DNA of 64,000 nt from Loripinus fragilis (GCA_964019695.1 OZ026524.1:61449066-61513065), one strand, 5' to 3'; shown: positions 35,901 through 44,356, numbered from the stretch's first letter. The notes: generated by a model not told the origin, from the sequence alone. Made by a program: numbers and translations.

Positions 35901-37271
35901 AACATGTCATAAAATATTACAGTTAAAGAAATGTGTCAACGTCAAAAGTGTACAAGGCCTGAGTGTTGGAAAAAAACCTCCACAAGGCTGAATTATAATT
36001 ATTGTCAGAAATTTTACGAACGCTTAATAATTAGTATATATAGTTTTCTGTGAAATTTGTAGCTGATTATACGTATTTTAAGTATATGCATACAATACAA
36101 TCAGTCAGGCCCCTAGATGATTTTTTCATTTCTCAAATAAACCATATGTTGTGGGTAAATTACGCTGCATTTCATCTGCGTCTTCACTTTTACCAAAATA
36201 CATGTGCATAGAGGTTCCAGTATATAATGGGTTGACGCCCGATATACAATCTGCTTGGCTATACTAGCTTTGCGTTCATGTTAAATGATATATAAACGTA
36301 TGTACCATATAAAACTCTCGTATAGTAAAATATCTCCCTGATTATATATAGTCAAAATATTTAGTCTACGTATTGTTAAAACAGAATGGATTTTCACGTG
36401 GTTAAAATGGTTTTTAGAATACATTTATGCATTTCAATCTACATAAAATGTGTTAATATTTAACTTCCTTATTACTTAAATGCAACCTGAATTTCCATTT
36501 TCCGTGCATATTAACTGGATTTATTTTCCTAGTATATTGCGTGTAACATATGCACTTCAAATTGCTCAAGAAGAAATAAGTGTGTGCATTTGATCGCCAT
36601 TCCGACTGTGAGGTCAATATATATTTTGGTACAAAGTTAAATTATTAGTACTATTCCACAAGTAGTTTATTGAGGTGACATAAGGTAAATCCTAATTGTA
36701 TTGAGATCTACTAATAACTTTAATTTAGTACCAAAACATATAATGACCTTACTGTCGGAATCTCCTTGTTTAATTACAGATCCTGCAATTACTATTTTGG
36801 GATATACCTTTTGGTTACTGTAATTCCATAATTCGTTTTGGCAGTGACTGCCAAAACGAATTATGGAATAACAGTAACCAATTATGGAATTATTGCTCTT
36901 GATCTCCAGATTTTACATTCGAAAGGATTGTTTACTAACACATATGCAGTTCATTTGATTGACTGTGCTGTGCACTACTGTCGTACCAACCAAGAGTGAC
37001 AGTAACGTAATATTATGTTTACAATTGTTAAGTGAAATTTTAACTTGTACCCTCCTCTTGAGCTAACGCGAATCGATAGATCACTTGTGTATTGTGTAGG
37101 ATAAATACACATGTGATCTATCGAATATAAGTCCCTAATAACTTTGTAAACAAAACATGACGTAACTGTCACTCTTGGTTGGCAGGACAGTAGCTCATTG
37201 AGGTACCACTCACCTGATACTGTTAGGTATCCCACGACCAACAACAGAACACCTGAAATAAAATATGACAT
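23873..37271 (-). CDS. Five-exon gene: small secreted cysteine-rich protein, Ly6/uPAR-like (three-finger type)
   Basis: Five minus-strand exons with consensus AG/GT borders join in one frame: 37214-37271, 29067-29146, 25997-26168, 24124-24236 and 23873-23944, with junction phases 1, 0, 1, 0. The predicted product is about 164 residues: signal peptide, a first cysteine-rich domain across exons 2-3 and a second across exons 4-5. Spacing such as C-x2-C, later V-T-C-x4-V-C, then C-x2-C-C...C-N-x3-C fits Ly6/uPAR-like secreted or GPI-linked proteins, which are numerous in molluscs. No GPI signal is visible, so a secreted protein is more likely. The second domain lacks the final CC..CN, so either the last exon is wrong or the domain is truncated. 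The function cannot be told from sequence. Exons 1-4 are well supported; exon 5 is tentative. Confidence 0.68.
24124..24236 (-). CDS. Ly6-like gene, exon 4
   Basis: 113 nt between ctatttcag and gtaagg. Phase 1 in and phase 0 out encode 37 residues. CFFCNSE (C-x2-C) opens the second cysteine-rich domain, followed by KCGTLTNCQTDE, which parallels the exon 2 ending SVTCSSNE. The Thr-Thr-Gly start looks like a linker between domains. Confidence 0.68.
25246..25559. mobile_element. 314-bp element with GAGGGTCTGG ends, in intron 3
   Basis: Terminal inverted repeats GAGGGTCTGGATGGGG / CCCCGTCCAGACCCTC lie between copies of ATCGCT (25240-25245 and 25560-25565), a likely 6-bp target duplication. The interior is a dense run of 'attattcactattcatta' words, with a G-run at the left end. 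Confidence 0.7.
25621..25733. repeat. Hairpin with GC-rich loop, in intron 3
   Basis: 'tttgatgttgagtttaccag' is complemented by 'ctggtaaacttgatatcaaa'. Arms of about 45 bp contain 'gagaacgc/gcgttctc', and the loop contains 'gctcggcaagcctcgc', shared with 29561-29712 and 42322-42468. Confidence 0.75.
25747..25963 (+). mobile_element. Mariner-type MITE M-CTGTCC, copy 1 (intron 3)
   Basis: Terminal inverted repeats CTGTCCTGCCAGCCAAGAGT / ACTCTTGGTTGGCAGGATAG lie between TA dinucleotides (25745-25746, 25964-25965). The interior includes 'gtgatcaatcgattcgtgtt'. The end is 33 bp from the exon 3 splice donor. The copy at 36978-37190 is in the opposite orientation. Confidence 0.85.
25997..26168 (-). 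CDS. Ly6-like gene, exon 3
   Basis: 172 nt between attcttcag and gtaagt, phase 0 in and phase 1 out, encoding 57 residues. It starts VCKSAASSGN, which completes the V-C of exon 2. It then holds a basic loop with dibasic sites (IGKRSLDLSHISKRQSS) and ends with GCSRCCDVNV and ECNAKLCGIKG, the C-x2-CC...CN-x3-C pattern that closes the first cysteine-rich domain. NVT is a possible N-glycosylation site. This is the most diagnostic exon of the gene. Confidence 0.75.
26734..26949. mobile_element. Palindromic MITE with GGGTAAAGTCGGGTA ends (intron 2)
   Basis: 'ggggtaaagtcgggtaaatt' is complemented by 'atatacccgactttacccta'. The centre 'gatgagacggcttcatatgagccgtctcatc' is itself a perfect hairpin. 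No coding capacity. Confidence 0.8.
27858..27985. mobile_element. PAL-1 palindromic element (intron 2)
   Basis: 'aatcttatttctcacccaaa' with 'ggtaatcaaaagaaccgtc' is mirrored by 'gacggttcttttgagcaccc' with 'aacatataataaaactgatg'. It is a ~120-bp imperfect palindrome. Confidence 0.75.
28515..28720. mobile_element. Palindromic MITE, TACAGTAA family, diverged copy (intron 2)
   Basis: Same module order as 359-570 ('ttaagcggccactcaaaaaa', 'tgcttaatgcaagtcaaaag', 'ttgagtgaccgttttagaca'), with about one difference per 8-10 bases, so it is older than the IR1 copies. Confidence 0.75.
28900..29035. mobile_element. PAL-1 palindromic element (intron 2, next to exon 2)
   Basis: 'tgctcaaaagaaccgtctca' and 'ttgagatggttcttttgagt' form the central hairpin. 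The outer parts 'tttcttacccatcagtttaaac' and 'ttgagaaataagaaaatt' pair partly. It ends about 30 bp from exon 2. Confidence 0.8.
29067..29146 (-). CDS. Ly6-like gene, exon 2
   Basis: 80 nt between tacctttcag and gtaaat. The first two bases complete an aspartate codon begun in exon 1 (phase 1), and the exon ends in phase 0. It encodes 26 residues: after the likely signal-peptide cleavage point come AVTCRRCDNALSLDDC and TRSVTCSSNE. The C-x2-C start and the T-C-x4 end match Ly6-like first exons. All three frames and both splice sites favour this single reading. Confidence 0.72.
29561..29712. repeat. Hairpin element with CG-rich loop (intron 1)
   Basis: 'attgaatttattaaatgag' and 'aaaaagagataaaatgc' are complemented by 'gcattttatctcttttt' and 'gagtttaataaattcaat', with loop 'gaggcttgccga'. 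An inverted copy is at 42322-42468. Confidence 0.8.
29750..30310. repeat. Dispersed repeat sharing 'AATGGAACG..TTTGTCTCCAGAACG' with 34780-35200
   Basis: 'ataatggaacgttttttgtctccagaaccgattt' at about 30098 is matched near 34905. Downstream both have a 'cgcgggac/agcgggac' word and short ACGT-rich words. Boundaries are uncertain. Confidence 0.45.
30540..31250. repeat. G/C-run and pyrimidine-rich intronic block
   Basis: Runs of 11-18 G or C near 30556, 30640 and 30767, with 'ggatccagag' and 'ttggaccccc' words. Then comes a C/T-rich stretch (30940-31140) of 'ttcccctt' type. A related block, inverted, is at 34225-34430 ('aggggaacattggggaacag'). Overlapping frames here are low-complexity, not genes. 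Confidence 0.6.
31251..32689. other. Intron 1 sequence, nothing recognised
   Basis: AT-rich DNA with short low-complexity words ('gggcccatcaaattttgcaa' near 31309) and a C-run at about 31722-31733. No coding signal. Confidence 0.5.
32690..32830. mobile_element. PAL-1 palindromic element (best copy)
   Basis: Starts 'agagtgcgtaactgaaattt' and runs 'ttatttctcaaccaaaacat', 'ttttgggtactcaaaagaac', 'cgtctccatgagacagttct', then the mirrored half to 'gatgaataagaaaata'. The whole unit of ~130 bp folds on itself. The related partial copy at 33505-33595 ends with 'ctcaaaagaaccgtctca'. Confidence 0.82.
34225..34430. repeat. G-run followed by purine-rich block
   Basis: A run of at least 13 G, then 'gaagccctcccaggggttgg' and 'aggggaacattggggaacag'. 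It is flanked by GGGAGGGC/GCCCTCCC words that pair ('gccctcccaggg' with 'ccctgggagggc'). It is related in reverse to 30900-31080. Confidence 0.55.
35340..35455. repeat. Dispersed repeat, ACGTCATAACG family, copy 1
   Basis: 'ggacgtcataacgtttcc', 'aaaccattagtggttta' and 'acgcgacgtcatatgataaa' recur in reverse complement at 42118-42250. Confidence 0.65.
35592..35705. mobile_element. PAL-1 palindromic element
   Basis: 'ttttcttacccataaattca' and 'ggtgctcaaaagaact' are mirrored by 'ggttcttttgagtacccaca' and 'tttggatgaaaaataaataaa'. A fragment is also present near 36120-36160. Confidence 0.75.
36608..36752. mobile_element. Palindromic MITE with GGTCAATATAT ends (intron 1)
   Basis: 'ggtcaatatatattttggta' with 'caaagttaaattattagta' is complemented by 'tactaataactttaatttag' with 'taccaaaacatataatgacc'. 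Arms of about 40 bp. Confidence 0.8.
36811..36880. repeat. Compact hairpin, ~32-bp arms
   Basis: 'ttggttactgtaattccata' and 'attcgttttggcag' pair with 'ctgccaaaacgaat' and 'tatggaataacagtaacca' around a 4-6 base loop. One mismatch was seen. Confidence 0.85.
36978..37190 (-). mobile_element. Mariner-type MITE M-CTGTCC, copy 2 (intron 1)
   Basis: Same terminal repeats as 25747-25963 between TA dinucleotides (36976-36977, 37191-37192), but in opposite orientation. It starts about 23 bp inside intron 1 from the exon 1 splice donor. Confidence 0.85.
37214..37271 (-). CDS. Ly6-like gene, exon 1: signal peptide
   Basis: ATG at 37271 opens 19 codons, MSYFISGVLLLVVGYLTVS, plus one base, then donor gtgagt. 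A hydrophobic core of about 12 residues and small residues at the end make a good signal peptide, with cleavage before the exon 2 AVTC. The phase matches exon 2. Alternative: the internal tattttatttcag could be a splice acceptor, with the real ATG in an exon further upstream; both readings give the same hydrophobic stretch. Confidence 0.65.
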
Positions 37272-37291
37272 ATATATTCTACCGTACTTTT

Positions 37292-37302
37292 CCTTTATAT
37301 AT
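37292..37302 (-). promoter_or_regulatory. TATA-like sequence upstream of exon 1
   Basis: Minus strand reads ATATATAAAGG about 22-31 nt before the ATG. The spacing would put the cap site almost at the ATG, which is too short for a normal leader, so it may be coincidental. Confidence 0.2.
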
Positions 37303-37554
37303 CACACCGTCGGTGCGGTGTTGTGTGCTAGAGCAACATACTTCATCCTTACTGCTTAGAAAGGGTTCAACGAAGGAAAACGTCCCGAATGACTGACAAA
37401 TGATGAATGCCACGTAAATCATCAATTCCAACAACCAAATTACCCTGTATACTCTTTCATCTTCTCTCTTTACTACAGGTTTCCTCTCCCAAACTTAAGG
37501 AGATATATCTTTAAAAGCTCTTACTAGCATGGAAGTTTTCATGTATAAACAAAA

Positions 37555-37795
37555 CATGCTTTTTTATCAAGGAGACGGATACCTTTGGCAACATTGTTGT
37601 ATGAACAATCTATACATCTCAAATATTGCAAACGGCACCAAACCAGTATTTGACTCTAAAAAGACTGATACGCATGCTGTGAATTGCTCAAAAGCATTAT
37701 GTTGGGGCGTAAAGTGATCTATGTGAGATGTATAAATTGTTCATACAACAATGTAGCCAAAGGTATCCGTCTCTTTGAGAAAAGGCATTTTTTTA
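37555..37795. mobile_element. Palindromic MITE with long inverted ends
   Basis: 'aaggagacggatacctttgg' and 'caacattgttgtatgaacaa' are complemented at 37720-37780 by 'ttgttcatacaacaatgtag' and 'ccaaaggtatccgtctcttt'. Arms of about 60 bp. Confidence 0.8.
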
Positions 37796-39214
37796 TACAG
37801 ACGTCGCGCACAGTATTGGCGTACAAAGCGTGGTTTTGCCTTTTTCTGTTTACAGGAACCGATTTATAATGTTCTGGTCGTATTTTTTTGTTCTGAAACT
37901 AGGGGTGTACGTCCGCCTTGTTAAGAGTTTATTGATTCTTAGTTTTTCATTTATCAAAACAGTAAAAGAAGAGCTCAAGAACTCAAAATTTGGAGGTAAA
38001 ACGTCTGTAACTCTGTAACAATACCGCTGTAGTAGGCATGCGCAAATGCGTGTTACAACGCCATTTTGACGTCAACTTTTACGAAATTTAGTATACGTCA
38101 AAGCTGAAACGTCACCGATCAACGTCATATCCAGTTTGTTGGTTAGTTCTCTACAACGGCGTCTCAGAAAGTTAAGTTTTGTAAAATAAAATCTGTAACT
38201 CGTGAAAAAATACGCGCGAAAAATACAGGCATGGTCTCTTTGGTAAGTGATTTTGTAATCTTGATGGCGTTTTATTGACAAAATATTTGTTTGTTTGAAA
38301 TGTACTTTATCCGTTGTGAAAGATAATCGAAAAATATTTGCATTGCCGCCTTCCATTTAAAAGTGTTCAAGAAACCCTCCAGTCTAAAAATTTGTTACCA
38401 AGTCACAATTTTCATTAAAATCAATACACATACTCTTAAAATTTAAGCATAAATTTAACGTTGACAGTGAAACTCAATCGAAAATTATATCTCCACAATG
38501 TACTTTGCTTGCTTATTTATAAATGCGGTATATGAAGCTTATTCACCGAAAAATAACGAAAATGTGAACATTTACCCCAGTCTTAAATTTTGTTACCGGC
38601 CGAAGAAATGACGTTAAACATAGAGACGTCTAACGAGGCAATAATGAATAAGCTGCGGTTTTCAGTTCTGTTGTGTATGCGTATACTAAGTTGATAATAC
38701 TTATTCTGGCGTGTATGAAATCGGATTTATTGATGTTTGAAAGCTAGAAAGCGGTTTTCATGTATTTTACCAGCGAATGAAAGTCTCTCCTGAAGCAAGG
38801 CGTCTAGCTAAATATAATAAGAAAGAAGAATTTAGCGTCGCGACGTTACAATTCGACGTTACGTTTTGTACTCCAATACCGTGCGCGCCGTCACAGTAAA
38901 AAGTTCATGCAAGTAAGAGCTAAAACGCAATGTTCTGTTCAATTATATTGATCTGAACGATAACTTAGAAACGTTTTACATTGATGTTTTGAGAAATGTT
39001 GACTTTGGGTTATTTTACCAGAAAAGTAAGTATAAGTTTACACCAAAAGCTGAGACAGCTTAACTGCTACCACTTATGGTGATACTAACATGTATTTTAT
39101 TGTTAACTGTGTAGTAGCTATAGAGTAGGATTTTTTGACAATGATAGACGTTGTCGCACAGTCTCTGTCCTGTTAACTATATAAGGTGTTAAGTCAGCCT
39201 TCAATCAGACAGGC
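37796..39214. other. Gene-free stretch, locally CpG-rich
   Basis: Lies upstream of the minus-strand Ly6-like gene. 38030-38230 and 38600-38900 are richer in CpG than their surroundings and contain TGACGTCA (about 38066), several ACGTCA words and 'catggtctctttg|gtaagtg' (38232), which resembles a plus-strand first exon end. No extended coding frame is convincing; the 94-codon minus-strand frame at 38072-38356 has no recognisable motif. It could be a promoter region or an old repeat. Confidence 0.35.
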
Positions 39215-39475
39215 CAGGCCTCGAAGTTGTAAAACTTTTCTCATGCTCAACTAAAAAATTCAGTGACCTTGAAATTTCGATTTCGCATGGAAACTAGAAT
39301 GCTGAAAAATCGGAACACTTTTCTAGCTTTTAAAACTCTCAGATGCTGTATTAACCACGCTAATAAATGTTAAAATACAAATAATTGTTGTCATTTTAAG
39401 ATTTATGAGGAGGATATATTTCACGCTCAGCTGAGCCGATCATGAAAAACGTTTTATAACCTCGGATTCAGGTAA
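39215..39475. mobile_element. Palindromic MITE, GAGGTTATAAAAC family, copy 1
   Basis: 'cctcgaagttgtaaaacttt' is complemented by 'aaacgttttataacctcgga'. Inner parts 'tctcatgctcaactaaaaa' and 'cacgctcagctgagc' pair partly. Related sequence is at 41850-42078, and an end fragment is at about 23540-23575. Confidence 0.7.
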
Positions 39476-39879
39476 AGGTTCTCCCCAAAGGCACCTTTAA
39501 ATATATTGTTCGCACTCAGCAAATTCGGACTTTCTTGCGGTGGGTCCTTATTATACATGCATGCCTTTCTATTTTTAATTTGTATATTTTTTGTCGTGAA
39601 GGCGCTGACCTGGACCCAAAATTACAATGCCTCCTCAACGTTAAGTGCCACATCAGTTAAGTATTGATATTTCAGCATGATTTTTGAAATTGTTCATAAA
39701 TTGCCAGGCTCAGTGCAGTACATATGGTCAAAGATGCAATTGTGATCTACAGAATACATGGAACACGTTTGATTTTAGGAAGTTTGAAAAGTTTTTTTCA
39801 TAGCCTAAAAAGTCAATTCTTAACTAAGTTAGTACTTAAAATTAAGGAAGCATTGTAATTTTGGTACGGCCTATATATA

Positions 39880-40575
39880 CTAGGCAAAAAAAGAAACGCC
39901 GCATATAAAACATACATTGTATATGGGGGGTCATTTACCAATCTCTCGCAAACAATTTGTAACAGGTTGAGTGCTGATTCTTGGATTATGAGTTCCTGGG
40001 GTTGTGCTAGCTATCATTGTCACCGGACAAAATTGATTCAGCAGTTTAAACCAACGTTTTCATCGAGCTTGACGTCGCGTCATTAGGCGATGACGTCATG
40101 AATGCTAACGGTCTTACATTGTTCAAATTTGTCATTAACATTTTCTAAGACGTTCAATCATCCTTGCATGGCATCGAAATTGTTGGGCTATTACCGATGG
40201 CGTCACATTAGCTTGTAACATTCTTATCGCCTTTTCGCGTTCAACATGTGTCCGTTTTGGTATCGCAAATTAGTAATGTGCAACTGTTAATTTTAAAGTT
40301 TTAAAATGTTTTCAAGCAAATTGGATATTAGACAAGTGATTTAAGTAGTTATTACATGTGTAAATCTAAATAAAATGAATGTGCACGTGAAAAACTTGAA
40401 AAATAAAAAGACAGCCAGTACACTGGTTTGGGTTGACTGAGCTCAATGAAACAATGGGAATAATGTGTGGCAGGAATAGTAGCGAAACATAGATAGCAGA
40501 TGAAATTTTGTAACTCTCATTAAAGGCGCAATATTTTTTTTTATCTTTATAAGCGACGTTTCTTTTTTGGCCTAG
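39880..40575. mobile_element. ~696-bp non-autonomous DNA transposon with CTAGGC(C)A7GAAACG ends
   Basis: Terminal inverted repeats CTAGGCAAAAAAAGAAACGC / GCGACGTTTCTTTTTTGGCC..TAG lie between TA dinucleotides. The interior has no long frame. A TA target suggests a Tc1/mariner-like source. Confidence 0.75.
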
Positions 40576-40657
40576 TATATACATATTGCAGGTACCTATT
40601 TAATAAGATATACATTACCTTTGAGGATCATTTCAGGAAATCTAAAAGAGAAGAAAA

Positions 40658-40890
40658 TTAACCCTTAATGCGCCAATCCCAAAAATAAGTCGTCTGCTTC
40701 TCTCGTCTGCTGAACTGTTTAAGAAGCCTTTATGGCAAACAGTGTGGACCCAGATCAGACAGTCTGTTCTGGGTCCACGTTGTTTGTCTCTATTCTTAGT
40801 TCGTCGATAATGTTAGGCAATCATTTGCAACAGACGACTTCAGCAGACGACATTTTCAGATGCATTTTTTCTTGGCGCTTTAAGGGTTAA
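40658..40890. mobile_element. Palindromic MITE, TTAACCCTTAAWGCGCCAA family, copy 1
   Basis: Ends TTAACCCTTAATGCGCCAA / TTGGCGCTTTAAGGGTTAA, with a TTAA target-like terminus. The interior holds 'ggacccagatcagacagtct' and its mirror around the centre. Confidence 0.85.
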
Positions 40891-41116
40891 CAATATGTAA
40901 AGATCTGAAAGCAATAAGACACGTTATAAACGCAAGTGAATCAAAAAGAATCACCTTTTCTCAAAATGAAACACACCAAATGTCGTATTGTGAAGTTGAC
41001 AAACACCATTGAAACATCCTTATGCGATTGTGACTGAGTCTATTTAAAATCGGACGGGTAACATATTTTGTTAAAGCCTTGTCCTGCTGTACCCGCTGTA
41101 CCCGGATTTATTCTTT

Positions 41117-41364
41117 TTAACCCTTAAAGCGCCAAGAAAAAAATGCATCTGAAAATGTTGTCTGCTGATTTCGTCTGCTGCAAATAATTGTCAAACATTA
41201 CTAACAAATTCAAGTATAGAATCAAACAGGGTGGACCCAAATCAAACTGCTTCTATAGGAGCAGTTTGATCTGGGTCCACACTGTTTTTCATAGAGCTTC
41301 TTAAACATTTAAGCAGACGAGAAAAGCAGGCGACTTTTGTTGTGATTGGCGCTTTAAGGGTTAA
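41117..41364. mobile_element. Palindromic MITE, TTAACCCTTAAWGCGCCAA family, copy 2
   Basis: Same family as 40658-40890, in opposite orientation about 230 bp away ('cgccaagaaaaaaatgcatc' here against 'gatgcattttttcttggcg' there). Each copy is itself palindromic. Confidence 0.85.
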
Positions 41365-41849
41365 AACAACGTAGATCCAGATCACATGGCTTCTGAAGAA
41401 ATCATCTGATCAGGAATCAAACTAATGTCCGTTCTGGTTGGAAATACATGCTTAAAACTGAATGCTGTCGGTTAATAGGATACGAATAGGGGAGCAAGGT
41501 AGTACATAATAATTTTAACATGACGATGGTTGAATATGGTACATACTCGAAGAGAAGCTACCAAGGAAGCATATATATACCATATTTCAGACCAGCGCAT
41601 AAGATCTTGATACTTTATCGCAAAGGTTGCGAAGGTGTTGATCAGCTTGTGTAGATGTTCAGGCTGGTCTGTGACTTTATTTTACTTATGCAATAAATTC
41701 AAAGGCGTCAAGCAACGAGGTCTATATGTCAAAACACAGGTGAGTAAACAAGAAAAGTGCCAGTGAAATTCACAGATCTTGGACCGACTCATGGCACCTT
41801 GCGGAAAAGTCGCCCACAAGGTAGCCATGAATATAATTAAAGTCACCTG

Positions 41850-42078
41850 CCCCGAGGTTATAAAACTTTTTTCATGCTCAACTCAACTGAGCACGAAATT
41901 GCAACCGCTCATATAGACTAAAATACCGACAAGGAAGAAGTTTATTGCTTTAAGTCTCTCAGATGTTGTATTTATCATGCTTATAAATGTTGAAATGCAA
42001 ACAATTACAATCGTTGGCATTTTAACATATATGAGCGGGAGCTGAGCACCCAAAAATAGTTTTTAACCTCTGGACCTT
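41850..42078. mobile_element. Palindromic MITE, GAGGTTATAAAAC family, copy 2
   Basis: 'ccccgaggttataaaacttt' is complemented by 'atagtttttaacctctgg'. 'catgctcaactcaactgagc' and 'gagcgggagctgagcaccc' form the next layer. Confidence 0.7.
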
Positions 42079-42117
42079 GGGCCCTCTCTTCCTCAGCGAG
42101 ATTATTGTAAATCTAGA

Positions 42118-42250
42118 AAATACAGTTTATCATATGACGTCGCGTCTGAGAGTGAAATAACACAATGCAATAAAATCGATAAACTACTAGTGGTTTATAG
42201 ATTTACAGGAAACGTTATGACGTCCATAAAACGTTGCATACATAATGACA
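42118..42250 (-). repeat. Dispersed repeat, ACGTCATAACG family, copy 2
   Basis: Reverse complement of 35340-35455: 'tttatcatatgacgtcgcgt', 'taaactactagtggttta' and 'aaacgttatgacgtcc'. Confidence 0.65.
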
Positions 42251-42321
42251 AAAGTATAACGATTTTACGGCAGAGATGAGATATCAAAGTAATCTTAATG
42301 CCATATGATAAAAAGAGTCTA

Positions 42322-42468
42322 ACATTCGTGCTCTTGTTTTATGAATTTATTAAACTCGTTGCGAAAAAGAGATAAAATGCTCGGCAAGCCTCGCTTTTTA
42401 TCTCTTTTTCACAACTCTTTTAATAAATTCAATAAAACATGAACACTCATGTAAGATCCTCTATAAAA
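42322..42468. repeat. Hairpin element with CG-rich loop, inverted copy
   Basis: Reverse complement of 29561-29712, including the outer 'catgtaagatcctctataaa' segment. The loop reads 'ctcggcaagcctcg'. Confidence 0.8.
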
Positions 42469-42524
42469 CTACATCGCAAAATCAGGATTAAGCTCAAACA
42501 AAAGCAGAAATTATGCCAGAAATA

Positions 42525-42940
42525 CAATAAATGTGAGCTAACAAGGACAGACTCACCCCCTTAAAGCGGAAGGCGGCAGAGGCCACTTGTAGATGAGAGA
42601 GAGCTTAAATATGAGCCGCGACATGTGATTTCAAACACTGTGGCGTTTTGACAAGTATAGACTCAGACGAGCCTCCGCAGCTTCCTTTTAAGCTTTGAAA
42701 TTCCAAATTGTGTTCAGTCAGTAGCTTAGCACTCATAGAATATTCAAGCAACTAGCAAAGTCTCTGATCAGACTGCGCATATGCGCAGACTGATCTGAGG
42801 CTTTGCCTGTCGCACATACCACATTGTTGGAAATCTCATGCACTGGCTCAAATGTGAGCTAACAAGAACCGACTCACTCCCTGAAAGCGGAGGGCGGCCG
42901 AGGCCACTTGTAGATGAGAGAGAGCTTAAATATATTCTAC
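42525..42940 (+). repeat. MITE-2 copy bracketed by an ~85-bp direct repeat
   Basis: 'aaatgtgagctaacaagrac', 'agcggagggcggc' and 'gaggccacttgtagatgag' occur at about 42530-42608 and again at 42848-42935. Between them lies MITE-2 (42607-42840), matching 10036-10275. The bracketing repeats have diverged by several bases and are too long to be a target duplication. Confidence 0.7.
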
Positions 42941-43599
42941 GCTCCAAATGCTGACACTTATCAAAATACAAAAAAAACCCGTTTAGCTCGAACTTATAGC
43001 AAGGTGTCAGTACAGTGAAACCATCAAACCACATAAATCATTACTGTCATGATGTGATGAAGCAAAGAAAAGGGTTATTCACGCAATTCACGCAATACAA
43101 AAAGTTAGAATAGTTGAAAATGGAACTGCGCACGTTATCAACACCTAAATGCTATTTAAGAACCGACGTTCCGGCGATATTCTACCGTTTTGAGATTCAT
43201 GACTTTATATAATCGTACAATAAAATTACCTTAAAAATAGAGACCGTTCTAAAGCGTTACAAAGTTGCAACTACACTAAAGGTCTCAGACAATTTCTGAA
43301 AGTTATCTTGGCCAATTGTCATATTCCCATACACATGTACCACCAATTGATAAGAATGGCATACTTAAGTAACAAGAAGTTCTTATCGATTGACCATAAG
43401 TACAGACTCTGATAAGAATGTAGAATTTTTATAGTTGTAAGTTTCAGGCTGGCAGGGAGGAACCTTAAGGACCACATCTATCCCTGCCTCCAGATGAGAT
43501 TGTTTCTGTTAAGAGAGTAAAGACAAAAACATCCGTCAATGCTTATAAATCCTTATAAACAAGAGCATTAGGATGGAGACATTCCCTGATTAATTGAAA
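42941..43599. other. No gene seen
   Basis: AT-rich intergenic sequence with a short 'cttatcgattgaccataag'-type partial palindrome near 43380. No coding signal. Confidence 0.5.
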
Positions 43600-44302
43600 A
43601 TGGCTAAAATTCATCCAATACATAAAAGCGGCCCGGACTTCAACCCAGCAAATTATCGACCGATCTCTATTATTCCAACCTTTTAACCAAAATATTTGGG
43701 AAAAAACATATAAATACTCACTAAGTGGCATTCTTAAACAAGTTAAACTAATTCACACCAAACAATCAGGATTCACACAAAATCATAGCTGCCAAACAGC
43801 TCTAGTAAAATTGATTGACGTATTGACGACGGTGATCTTTTTAGATTTTAGAAAAGCTCTTTACATGACTACTTGATAAACGTGCAATATACAAAATTTG
43901 ATGTAAGGATGCTACCCTTAACTCACTAGCTTCTTATGTATCTAAAGCTAATCGTCAACAAGTTGCTGTTAGTGGTGAAGGGTCTTCCATCAATTCAATC
44001 AAACCATCAATTATTAAATCAGGGGACCTCGAGGATCCATACTAGGAACCACATTCTTTTTAATATTCATAAACGATCTACCCCTTCTTCTAGACTACTG
44101 CTACATTGACGTAGCAACATACTATACACATGGAAAAACAATAGCTGAAATTGAGCCAAAATTGCAACATGATAGTAATATTTCTTGGAATGAGCACAAT
44201 TAAATGCTGATACATTTTGATAAAACATCTTGCTTGACAGTAGGAACAAGACATGGAACCAGAGTAAGCCAGACTTGAACAAAACAAGTTCATAATCAAA
44301 AG

Positions 44303-44304
<2 letters not shown>
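43600..44304 (+). pseudogene. Reverse transcriptase fragment of a Jockey/CR1-like LINE
   Basis: Conceptual reading across frames gives hallmark RT pieces in order: IHPIHKSGPDFNPANYRPIS (43610-43670), SGFTQNHSCQTALVKLID (about 43770), a 'FLDFRKA' remnant (43840), 'GSILGTTFFLIFINDLPLLL' (44033-44095), and 'KTIAEIEPKLQHDSN' (about 44135). Many stops and frameshifts are present, and the catalytic YADD box is degraded near 44110. It is an old, dead copy. Confidence 0.8.

Positions 44305-44356
<52 letters not shown>
44305..44356. repeat. (TA)n microsatellite
   Basis: About 25 TA units directly abutting the hairpin element that follows. A second (TA)n of about 47 units is at 45147-45241. Peptides with YIYIYI from these runs are spurious. 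Confidence 0.95.
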
